DNA of 64,000 nt from JAHFTY01 sp964584785 (GTDB taxonomy: Bacteria; Acidobacteriota; Terriglobia; 20CM-2-55-15). The DNA lies in contig CAZPBY010000016.1 in NCBI GenBank assembly GCA_964584785.1, positions 49,287 through 113,286 of the forward strand, given 5' to 3'. Below the pieces are notes generated by a model. It saw only the letters and a list, made by a program, of their open reading frames with translations. It was not told where the DNA came from and ran no database searches. The position numbers were made by a program, and so were the translations under genes. Of this stretch, positions 36,888 through 44,334 are shown piece by piece; the first letter of the stretch is position 1, and each line of letters begins with the position of its first letter.

Positions 36888-37548
36888 CGACCCGGATATC
36901 GTCCGGCTCGTCACTTACAATCTCACGCAATCGGCTTTCGAGGTTATCAACGCCGGCACCGGCCGTCAGGCGTTGGAGATTGTCCAGAACCGGCCTCCCG
37001 ATCTCATCATTCTGGATCTGATGCTGCCCGACGTCGACGGCATCGAGGTGTGCCGCAGCCTTCGCTCACATCAGGTGTCGATGCAAATTCCCATCATCAT
37101 GCTGACCGCGCGGAGCGAGGAGATCGATCGCGTGATCGGATTCGAACTCGGCGCGGACGACTACGTGATGAAACCGTTCAGCCCCCGGGAGCTGGTATTG
37201 CGCGTGAAATCGATTCTTCGGCGAACACGAGCCGAACGGACGGAGATGCTGCGCGTCGGCCGGGTCCAGCTCTATCCCGATCGCCGCCAGTGCTTTTGCG
37301 GCAAGGATGCCGTCCCGCTGACCGTCAAAGAATTCGATCTTCTGTATGAGCTGATGCGCGCTCGCGGCAACGTGCTTACGCGCGATGTCTTGATGGACCG
37401 CATCTGGGGCTATCACACCGAAGCAACCTCACGGACGCTGGACACACACGTCCGTCGGTTGCGGGAAAAGTTGGGAGCCGATGGCGTATACGTCGAAACG
37501 GTTCGCGGCGTCGGCTATCGCATCGGTTCGCCGGTTGAAACAACGTGA
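36862..37548 (+). CDS. phoB: phosphate regulon response regulator PhoB (paired with PhoR)
   Basis: A 228-residue OmpR-family regulator. The receiver has acidic DDD at 8-10, D52 in ILDLMLPDVDG and KPFSPRELV near 104. The DNA-binding winged helix has TVKEFDLLYELMRARGNVLT and the recognition region SRTLDTHVRRLREKL. The ATG at 36862 lies inside phoU, and the gene overlaps phoR in a GTGA junction, so phoU-phoB-phoR are translationally linked. It should bind the 11-base repeats described elsewhere in the window once phosphorylated by the next gene's product, although the orphan regulator at 31859 is an alternative binder. Confidence 0.93.
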   Translation: MERVLIVDDDPDIVRLVTYNLTQSAFEVINAGTGRQALEIVQNRPPDLIILDLMLPDVDGIEVCRSLRSHQVSMQIPIIMLTARSEEIDRVIGFELGADDYVMKPFSPRELVLRVKSILRRTRAERTEMLRVGRVQLYPDRRQCFCGKDAVPLTVKEFDLLYELMRARGNVLTRDVLMDRIWGYHTEATSRTLDTHVRRLREKLGADGVYVETVRGVGYRIGSPVETT

Positions 37549-38876
37549 CCTTCCGGCTGCACTCTCGCGTCGTTTTCTGGAATCTGGTGGTTGTTGCCAT
37601 CATGGTCGGGATGATGGCGTATGGAACACAGTTGTTCTTTGTCGCTCTGGCCGGCGTTGGCCTGGTTCTCACGTTCGGTTATATCGTCCGCGGTTTGATC
37701 TCGGTGCCCCTCATCGAGATTTCCGCCGCATCAACGAGGCTCGCCGCAGGCGACCTGGATCAACGGCTGCCGATCAGCGGTGACGAGGAGATTGCGGCTC
37801 TCGGGAATTCACTCAATACGATGGCGAAGAATCTTAGCTCGCAAATGGAAGCTTTGGCCGAGGGCAAGCGGCGGCTGGAGTCGATCGTCGGCGCCATGTC
37901 GGAAGGCGTCATGGTTCTTGATAAGAGCGCGCGCATCTCTCTGGTCAACCAGGCACTCCTGAGTCTCTTATCCACCGACCGCGATCTGATCGGTAAGACT
38001 CCGCTCGAGGTATTCCGGCTTCCGCAAATCGAGGAGGCGGTTCGCGGTGTCCTCCAGTTCGGCAACTGGCGGGTGATCGAACTCAAGCTCGGCAACGCGC
38101 GAACGATCCAGGCGAATATCGCCTCCGTTCCGAATACGTCGGGTGGTGTGGATGCCGTGGTGGTTGTCTTTCACGATTTGACGGAGATTCGCCGTAGTGA
38201 GCAAATGCGCCGCGACTTTGTGGCCAACGTGTCGCATGAATTCAAAACGCCGCTGACGTCCATCAAGGGATATACCGAGACGCTTCTTTCGGGCGCCATG
38301 AACGATGCGAGCATCGCCGGCGACTTCCTTCGTACGATCGAGCGCAACGCCGAACATCTGGAGGCACTCGTCACCGACCTGTTGACCTTGGCCCGCATCG
38401 AATCCGAATTACCGGTTTCGCTCGACGAAGTGAGGCTGAAACCTGTAATCGACGAGGAGTTGGCATTGCGCCGCTCGCTGATTGCCGAGAGACAGCTGAA
38501 AGTCGCCAACGACTGTCCGGATGTCGAGATTCGCGCGGATCGGGCTCGGCTTGCCGCGGCGTGCTCGAACCTGCTCGATAACGCGATCTTCTATAACCGG
38601 CCGGGCGGCGAAATCCGCATCAACGGTCAGGTCAACAGCGGTACCTTCGAACTTGACATATCCGACAGCGGCGTCGGCATCAAGAGCGAAGATCTGCCGC
38701 GGATTTTCGAGCGTTTCTATCGAGTCGATAAGGCGCGATCACGCGAGTCCGGCCGAACCGGCCTCGGACTCTCGATCGTGAAGCATGCGATCGAGAGCCA
38801 GGGCGGCACCATCTCCGTCAGCAGCCGTCTCGGATTGGGGTCGACCTTCACCATCAAGCTGCCGGCCGCGCGTTAG
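37545..38876 (+). CDS. phoR: phosphate regulon sensor histidine kinase PhoR
   Basis: A 443-residue membrane kinase starting with GTG in the phoB stop. It has two N-terminal membrane helices (about 10-28 and 31-52) with almost no periplasmic loop, as in PhoR. A HAMP linker follows at about 50-100, then a PAS domain at about 108-215 (GAMSEGVMVLDKSARISLVN) and the dimerisation/phospho-acceptor motif VSHEFKTPLTSIKGYTE with His231. The ATPase domain has N-box NLLDNAIFYN, G1 DSGVGI and G2 GRTGLGLSIVKH. The lack of a sensing loop fits input through PstB-PhoU. It is the last gene of the pst operon. Confidence 0.94.
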   Translation: MTFRLHSRVVFWNLVVVAIMVGMMAYGTQLFFVALAGVGLVLTFGYIVRGLISVPLIEISAASTRLAAGDLDQRLPISGDEEIAALGNSLNTMAKNLSSQMEALAEGKRRLESIVGAMSEGVMVLDKSARISLVNQALLSLLSTDRDLIGKTPLEVFRLPQIEEAVRGVLQFGNWRVIELKLGNARTIQANIASVPNTSGGVDAVVVVFHDLTEIRRSEQMRRDFVANVSHEFKTPLTSIKGYTETLLSGAMNDASIAGDFLRTIERNAEHLEALVTDLLTLARIESELPVSLDEVRLKPVIDEELALRRSLIAERQLKVANDCPDVEIRADRARLAAACSNLLDNAIFYNRPGGEIRINGQVNSGTFELDISDSGVGIKSEDLPRIFERFYRVDKARSRESGRTGLGLSIVKHAIESQGGTISVSSRLGLGSTFTIKLPAAR

Positions 38877-38922
38877 AGGGAATCGTCAAATTGGAAATGC
38901 TCAGCAACAAATGATCGACGGT

Positions 38923-41556
38923 TCATTTTTTGGACTTCACCGCCGGGGCTTTTTCGCGTTCATCGTCATCGAGGTCGAGTGCGAAGGGGGCAAAGGCCGA
39001 TTGGAAAGTTCGCGGATATGGTGTTGACCAACCCTTCACATCGTGCCACAGGATTCGATTGAGCCTGTCGGCCGGAGCGGCATCCGGTTGGCGGAAGTTC
39101 ATGCGTGATGAATCCTGCGCCGCGCGCCTCCGTTCTCCCTGCAGCGACGAGGCAGGCGGATTCACTTCGAAAAGAGATTGCGCCGGCATGGAGGCGTCGT
39201 AGGGTTTGAAGTCCGGATCCGACTGAAAGCTGTTGCGCATGTCATTCGCGATCAAATCGAAAACCGACAGCGTCGGCAGACCCAGCATCAGTTCGATCGT
39301 CTTCAGCATGCTTGGCTGCGAATAAAACGTGGAATCCACGGAGCCGCGCTGGACGTACGGACTGATGGCCAAAGCGACGGTCCTGTGGCCGTCCACATGA
39401 TCCACGCCGCCCTGAGCGTCATCCTCGACCACAAAAATCGCCATGCTTTTCCAGAACCGCGAATGCGACAGTCCCTCGACGATTTTCCCGAGAGCCAGAT
39501 CATTGTCCGCGACCGCCGCTTTTGGCGTCGAGTATCCCGGCGACGTTCCGCCCGTGTGGTCGCTTGGAAGTTGAACGATCACCAGGTTCGGCATCTTGCT
39601 GCTGTTTTCCCATCCCTCCAGGTGCTTCAAGAAGATCTGGGCGCGTACCACATCGGGCACGGAACCGCTATATGCGGGAAAGTCCGAGGCAAGGAGTCTG
39701 TTGACGGCGGGATTGGGAGCAACGGTCCGGAACTTTCCGGAAAAACTTGCGCCCTGTTTCCACTGGTCGAGAAACGCAATTCTTCCATTGAGTGTCAATT
39801 TGTTTGTCCCGGCATACTCACCGAAGATCTCCACGGTTTGCTTTCGAGCAAGGGCCGCGTCCCAGATGAATCCGCCACTCGCGGGGGCGATCGGGTCATC
39901 ACCGTCGAACGGGTAGCTGCGGCCGAGGTAACCGGGCCAGTAACAATACGCGGTCTCGGCGGCCTGAGTGACCCACTGGTGTCCGTCGCCGCTGTTTCCG
40001 CCTGTAGCGAAGAAGTTATCGAGCAGAACAAAGTCTTCCGCGAGCTTGTGGTGATTGGGCGTGACGTTCCGGCCATACATCGTGAAATCAGGATCGCCGT
40101 TCCCTCTGGCGATATCGCCAAAGAGTTGATCGTATGTTCGATTCTCCTTCACGATGTAGACGACGTGTGCAATAGACGACGGATCTCCTGAGCGGACCGG
40201 CACCGGAAGCGCCGTCAACGGCCGTGCGGCGGCCGTTCGAACGGCATTTGCGGTCTCGCCGCGCAGCCGGAGATGATTGTTCTCAGCAACTGCCGTCGTG
40301 TAGTTCGCCAGTTGGGACGTGTCGGGAATCGTTACCATCTGTATCGATCCCCGATTCGAGTGGACGTAGCGGCCACGCCGTTCATCGACAGTGCCGTTGC
40401 CCGAACCCACACCAAGGAGCGTTGCAATTGCCAACGACTTCCCATCACGGCTAAGCGCGAGGTGATCGGGATACCACGCTGTTGGAATCAGTCCTTCAAC
40501 AGTTGAAGTATCCAAACGTATGACGGCAACCGCGTTGATGCCTCCGCAGGCCACATACAAACGCTTTCCATCGGCGTCCAGCGCCAGCGCGGTCGGCGCA
40601 ATCCCCCGAATTGCGGTTTGGAAGGGTTGGATCTCAATCGTCTGAGTAACGGCGTCCCTGGAGGTGTCGATTACGGAGATCGTGTCCGAATTATTGTTGG
40701 CGACATAGAGACGCGCGTGCGCTTCGTCCCACGCCACCGCGGTGGGATGAAGTCCGACGGAAAGGGAGTTTGTGGTTTTCAACGAAGCGATGTCGACGCG
40801 GCTGACGGTTCCCGTGGACGCGATTCCCCGGTTATCGATGAGCACCTGATCCGTGCTGTCCTGGTGACCGGTCTGAGCCGTCGGTTCACCGGGTCTCGCG
40901 AAACGGCCTCCCCAGTTGCTCACATACGCGATAGTTCCGGCGCGATTGACAACAGCTGCGAACGGGGCGATGCCGGCCTTGACTCTTCCGGTCACGGATC
41001 CGGACTTTAGATCGATGACCGCAACCTCATTGTCGAAAGTCAACGCAACCACACCGCGACCGCTGTTTTCGCCTGCGACGGAAACTGTGCCGGCCGCGAA
41101 GCGTCCGAGTCCCGCAGCCAGCGGTATGAGCTCGCCATTGTCCGGAGTGAGCAGCACGACTTCCTGCAGCCGGGTTCCGTTCTTGGTCGTCGTCCTGATG
41201 GCGGAAATCACGACGCGCTGGCGGGCAGCGTCCCACGCTATTCCTTGTATTCCGGCGCGTGCTTCGTTGTGAAACACGCCATCGATCCTGTTCTCCTTCC
41301 AGTTGATGCGATAGAGCGGAGTCTTGGCGACACCGCTGAGCACATAGATTTCGGAGTCGGTTTTTCCAAACGCCAAGCCGTAGACTCTACCGGCGAACAC
41401 GGTTTGAGTACCGGCAGGCGTGATCTGCTGACGGGTCGTGACGACACCGGGATCCAGAATCGACTGCATGGGCACGTCGGGAGATTGAGCCGACGCGACA
41501 GCAACAAATACTCCTGCGACCGCGAGAAATCGAAACGTATTCAATATTCGATCCAT
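38923..41556 (-). CDS. secreted propeller-phosphoesterase (YncE-like domain plus PF04185-type esterase)
   Basis: An 877-residue exported enzyme. The ATG at 41556 follows GGAGG at nine bases, and a signal peptide ends in VASAQS. Residues about 40-430 are a YncE-like seven-blade propeller (YVSNWGGRFARPGE, ARLYVANNNSDTISVIDTSR, KRLYVACGGINAVAVIRLDT). Residues about 455-820 are a phosphoesterase/alkaline-phosphatase-superfamily domain beginning VYIVKENRTYDQLFGDIARG and ending in a metal-site stretch with FVVEDDAQGGVDHVDGHRT. The enzyme could release phosphate from organic esters outside the inner membrane. Four PHO-like units lie upstream, which supports a scavenging role. It is convergent with phoR. 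Confidence 0.9.
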   Translation of the reverse strand: MDRILNTFRFLAVAGVFVAVASAQSPDVPMQSILDPGVVTTRQQITPAGTQTVFAGRVYGLAFGKTDSEIYVLSGVAKTPLYRINWKENRIDGVFHNEARAGIQGIAWDAARQRVVISAIRTTTKNGTRLQEVVLLTPDNGELIPLAAGLGRFAAGTVSVAGENSGRGVVALTFDNEVAVIDLKSGSVTGRVKAGIAPFAAVVNRAGTIAYVSNWGGRFARPGEPTAQTGHQDSTDQVLIDNRGIASTGTVSRVDIASLKTTNSLSVGLHPTAVAWDEAHARLYVANNNSDTISVIDTSRDAVTQTIEIQPFQTAIRGIAPTALALDADGKRLYVACGGINAVAVIRLDTSTVEGLIPTAWYPDHLALSRDGKSLAIATLLGVGSGNGTVDERRGRYVHSNRGSIQMVTIPDTSQLANYTTAVAENNHLRLRGETANAVRTAAARPLTALPVPVRSGDPSSIAHVVYIVKENRTYDQLFGDIARGNGDPDFTMYGRNVTPNHHKLAEDFVLLDNFFATGGNSGDGHQWVTQAAETAYCYWPGYLGRSYPFDGDDPIAPASGGFIWDAALARKQTVEIFGEYAGTNKLTLNGRIAFLDQWKQGASFSGKFRTVAPNPAVNRLLASDFPAYSGSVPDVVRAQIFLKHLEGWENSSKMPNLVIVQLPSDHTGGTSPGYSTPKAAVADNDLALGKIVEGLSHSRFWKSMAIFVVEDDAQGGVDHVDGHRTVALAISPYVQRGSVDSTFYSQPSMLKTIELMLGLPTLSVFDLIANDMRNSFQSDPDFKPYDASMPAQSLFEVNPPASSLQGERRRAAQDSSRMNFRQPDAAPADRLNRILWHDVKGWSTPYPRTFQSAFAPFALDLDDDEREKAPAVKSKK

Positions 41557-41613
41557 ATTTGAAAACCTCCGGGATGCCAAGGTGCGCTCGCCAGCGAAGC
41601 TGTCAGACGCGAT

Positions 41614-41653
41614 TGAAAGATCGCATCACAGTCTTATTACATGATCGTTAAGA
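41614..41653 (-). promoter_or_regulatory. PHO-box-like tandem repeat of the phosphoesterase gene
   Basis: Read on the minus strand, four 7-mers TCTTAAC, ATGTAAT, CTGTGAT and TCTTTCA stand at an 11-base period with four-base spacers. The middle pair fits the PhoB consensus best. The cluster ends 58 bases before the phosphoesterase ATG and also lies upstream of the divergent HTH gene. Confidence 0.68.
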
Positions 41654-41766
41654 GACGATTCAACGACTTGGTACGCGCCTTCGAGATTTGTTGTATTCTT
41701 TTTTCTTTAACCACAACGCTACAAGTTTGAAAGCCAGCCTTCACAGGTTTATGGAGTCATTCAGGT

Positions 41767-41994
41767 ATGTACACCACCAAGAGCCAACAGAAAGTCCCCT
41801 TTCTTTCAACGGCTGCCGTAGCACGGTGGCTTGGCATATCGCCACGGACAGTCTGCTTCTGGGCAGAATGCGGAGAAATTCCCGCACTTAAAGTCGGCCG
41901 CCAATGGCGTTTTCGAGAAGAGGAGCTTCAAACCTGGTTGAATACGACAAAAACCAGACTCCTCGGCGAGCGCCGGCTTCCGAACAGCGCCTGA
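41767..41994 (+). CDS. small excisionase/MerR-type helix-turn-helix protein
   Basis: A 75-residue DNA-binding protein of the HTH_17 type. FLSTAAVARWLGISPRTVCF forms the helix-turn-helix, and GEIPALKVGRQWRFREEELQ forms the wing, as in excisionase-like and MerR N-terminal domains. No integrase or phage gene is nearby, so a phage origin is not supported. It is divergent from the phosphoesterase gene and shares its repeat-bearing promoter region. It is followed by a glutamine-rich repeat protein and a SIMPL protein on the same strand. It may regulate those genes. Confidence 0.85.
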   Translation: MYTTKSQQKVPFLSTAAVARWLGISPRTVCFWAECGEIPALKVGRQWRFREEELQTWLNTTKTRLLGERRLPNSA

Positions 41995-42137
41995 ACTGGG
42001 CGTGATCCACGAGTGATTTGCAAACAAATGCGGCAATTGCGGCAGGAGTCGCATACAGATCGAACAATGTGCGCCCACAATCGTCCTCTCAGCGTCGTGT
42101 GTGCGATGCTGCGCATTTCAACACCAGAGGAGGCAAG

Positions 42138-42617
42138 ATGATGTTTGATCCGTATGCTCAATTCAATCCGTGGAATGCCGGCGTGTATGGAACTCCACAG
42201 CCGTACGGCTTCGGTACGCAACAACTCATCCCGACCCACTTCGGATTTGGGTACGGCACACAATCTCCAATGTTTGGCGCGATGCCGCAGATTCCGGCGC
42301 AAACCTGGTTCGGAAATCCTATCGGGTTTGGTCAAAACGGTCCATTCGTGAGTCCGTTGGCGCAGCAGGCAATCCAGCAGATTCCACAGCTGGTGCACAA
42401 CGCCTATCAGATCGCTCAGCAGGTACCTTCGATCATTCAGCAGTTCCCGCAGATTATCCAGCAGAACCCGCAACTGGTGCAGCAGGCGCCGCAGCTTCAA
42501 CAGGTTCCTCAATTGCTTCAGCAGGCGGCGACGCTCGCTCAACAGGTTCCTCAAGTTTTGCAGGCCTTGTGCACGCCTCAACAGACGCAACGCTTCGGCC
42601 AGAACCTTCTAGCCTGA
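42138..42617 (+). CDS. glutamine/proline-rich heptad-repeat protein of unknown function
   Basis: A 159-residue protein starting at ATG 42138 (or 42141) behind AGGAGG. The first 70 residues are rich in Gly, Phe, Tyr, Pro and Gln. Residues 80-141 consist of about nine seven-residue units of pattern Q-Q-x-P-Q-hydrophobic-hydrophobic (QQFPQII, QQNPQLV, QQVPQLL, QQVPQVL), one of them a residue short. It has no signal peptide or membrane helix, and a single Cys near the end. I do not recognise the family. The regular repeat suggests an amphipathic helix or fibrous or condensate-forming segment. The neighbours are an HTH protein and a SIMPL protein. Confidence 0.8.
   Translation: MMFDPYAQFNPWNAGVYGTPQPYGFGTQQLIPTHFGFGYGTQSPMFGAMPQIPAQTWFGNPIGFGQNGPFVSPLAQQAIQQIPQLVHNAYQIAQQVPSIIQQFPQIIQQNPQLVQQAPQLQQVPQLLQQAATLAQQVPQVLQALCTPQQTQRFGQNLLA
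42375..42560 (+). repeat. degenerate 21-bp tandem repeat encoding QQxPQ heptads
   Basis: About nine copies of a 21-base unit encode the Gln-Gln-x-Pro-Gln heptads of the glutamine-rich protein, with one unit shortened by a codon. The copies differ at many third positions, so selection at the protein level rather than recent slippage is likely. Confidence 0.75.
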
Positions 42618-42710
42618 GCGTGGATTAAGTCGGGAAGCGGACTGCGAGGCGATCTCTCTTGCCGAGCCGTTTCGCTTCCTGCCCACGATGTGACTTCGGA
42701 GGATACGCCC

Positions 42711-43466
42711 ATGACAACTATGCTTTTCGGATCGCAGAGACCCGTCGAAGGATTAACGGTGGTGGGCGAGGCTACCCGGGACGCACCGCCTGAAATCGTC
42801 GAGTTCTACATTGATGTGCATTCCGCGGCTCCGACCGCGGCGATGGCAACGCAGGAGAACGCCAACAAGATTATGCAAATTCGGCAGGCCCTGACGCTTG
42901 CCGGCAACGACCAGGTGGACTTGCTTGCGGGGGCGACCGGCGTCTGGCCGATTCTTCAGTCGCCGGCGATCCCGGGCATGTTCATGCCGCGGCCGCCTCT
43001 TCTTTCACCGCCCGTCGGCTTTGCCGCGGCGCCATTGACGCCGATGCCCGCCGGTATGCCGGATGGTCCCAGCCTGCTTGGCTATCACGCTTTCAATTCG
43101 GTGAAGGTGACGGTGCGGGATAGCCTTCAGCTGGGAGAGGTCATTGACGCCATCTCCAGGTCCGGAGCGCTGCCATCCGGGAGCGTACGCTTCCTCGCGC
43201 GCAATGAAGCGGAACTCCGTCGCAATTTGCTCGAAGAGGCAATTCAGGATGCACGGGGCAAAGCGAACACGTTGGCGGCCGCCTCGGGCCGCTCGACGGG
43301 AAACGCCGTTTCGATCAGCGAAGATTTTGCAGCTTACCAACCACAATATTTTTACGGAAACGGCTACCGAGCGAATCCATTCGGTGTCAATACAGCCCGG
43401 TTGCCGTTCCTGCCGGGCCAGCTCACATTTTCGGCGAGAGTGTTCGTGACCTACCAGCTCCAGTAG
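42711..43466 (+). CDS. SIMPL (DUF541)-domain protein
   Basis: A 251-residue protein; ATG 42711 follows GGAGG at eight bases. LTVVGEATRDAPPEIVEFYI starts the SIMPL fold, and EAIQDARGKANTLAAASGRS with GNAVSISED near 200 is its most conserved segment. The last strand is FSARVFVTYQL. An insertion at about 85-125 is rich in Pro and Met. No clear signal peptide is visible, unlike many SIMPL proteins, which are exported. The molecular role of the family is uncertain. It is in line with the glutamine-rich gene 93 bases upstream. Confidence 0.82.
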   Translation: MTTMLFGSQRPVEGLTVVGEATRDAPPEIVEFYIDVHSAAPTAAMATQENANKIMQIRQALTLAGNDQVDLLAGATGVWPILQSPAIPGMFMPRPPLLSPPVGFAAAPLTPMPAGMPDGPSLLGYHAFNSVKVTVRDSLQLGEVIDAISRSGALPSGSVRFLARNEAELRRNLLEEAIQDARGKANTLAAASGRSTGNAVSISEDFAAYQPQYFYGNGYRANPFGVNTARLPFLPGQLTFSARVFVTYQLQ

Positions 43467-43479
43467 AAAAATTAAGTAC

Positions 43480-43505
43480 GGGGTCGGACAATAACGTCAG
43501 ACCCC
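43480..43505. terminator. hairpin between convergent genes
   Basis: The arms at 43480-43489 and 43496-43505 pair with one mismatch around AATAAC. The hairpin lies just after the SIMPL gene and covers the stop of the convergent hypothetical gene, so it could end both transcripts. There are A residues upstream but no long T-run. Confidence 0.6.
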
Positions 43506-44090
43506 GCACCCAGTCCTCGAAGGCCTGAAGCCGATCGGTCTCTTGCGCGATTCGGGCTGCTTCTGAGCCGATTGGCCGATCGCTGTCAAAACCAGGCTCA
43601 AAACGACTTCATGCTCGGTAATCTTTTTCTCGAGATCCTGAATGCGGGTCGCGCTCTCCACGCCCTCTTGCGCAAATTCAAGATTGCCGATTGGCGCGTA
43701 CTGCCGGATCAGATCGGTTTTCAGACTGCCGAAGTGCGATCCTTGCCGCAAAGGCATTGCATGCGCCGCAATAAAAAGATTTCTACCGGCGGCCACTCTC
43801 AAACAACGCAGCTGTTTCTCCGGGCTGATTTGTAGCTCGCCTGCGATTCCGAATTCACCGAAGTAAAGAGGCTGAAACGGACGCGGAGTCCATGTGGGAT
43901 CGGGAGTCAGAAGGACGTAAATTCCACCGGATGCCGGATACATTCCGCCATCCATCAGCGTGGGTTCGCCGAAGATAACGTCTCCGAACCGGATTCCGAA
44001 CTGTGGCGTGACCACCACTCGATTTGTCACGATGAAGCCCGCTTCATGCCGTAACAACGGATTACATCCATGTAAATTGGCAATCATCAT
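43497..44090 (-). CDS. hypothetical protein with C-terminal coiled coil
   Basis: A 197-residue protein I do not recognise. The middle part YPASGGIYVLLTPDPTWTPR followed by PFQPLYFGEFG has a GIY...YFG spacing loosely like a GIY-YIG core, but the downstream Arg and Glu of that nuclease fold are not convincingly placed. Residues about 145-172 are heptad-like (RIQDLEKKITEHEVVLSLVL), suggesting a short coiled coil. There is no signal peptide. It is convergent with the SIMPL gene and divergent from pit, so it starts near pit's PHO-like box. Confidence 0.65.
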   Translation of the reverse strand: MMIANLHGCNPLLRHEAGFIVTNRVVVTPQFGIRFGDVIFGEPTLMDGGMYPASGGIYVLLTPDPTWTPRPFQPLYFGEFGIAGELQISPEKQLRCLRVAAGRNLFIAAHAMPLRQGSHFGSLKTDLIRQYAPIGNLEFAQEGVESATRIQDLEKKITEHEVVLSLVLTAIGQSAQKQPESRKRPIGFRPSRTGCGV

Positions 44091-44253
44091 TCGTCACTTC
44101 GCAGCGCTATCTTGCCACAAAAGCCGAAATGCGCAAGTCAGTTTTGAAAAAAGTGTGAACGAACCGCTTACAGCGGTATTTAGTCCTGGCCTTACGCAAA
44201 CGCGCCGTCGAAGTCGAACACGAACCCGAGTCGGACAGAAACTCTTCGATGGA

Positions 44254-44271
44254 TTGTAATAATTCTGTAAT
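44254..44271 (+). promoter_or_regulatory. PHO-box-like repeat of the pit gene
   Basis: TTGTAAT, AATT, CTGTAAT: two 7-mers at an 11-base period, the best match in this window to the enterobacterial PHO consensus. It ends 63 bases before the pit ATG, where it could overlap the -35 region. Confidence 0.72.
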
Positions 44272-44334
44272 TTCCGCTTCGTAGCCTCTGTCTCTCTCTC
44301 ACTTTGACTGCGAGATCGACAGAGTCCAATTAAA

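Noticed and set aside
41767..41994. HTH gene as a phage excisionase
   Set aside because: No integrase, attachment site, tRNA or other phage gene nearby; the domain is also common in ordinary regulators.
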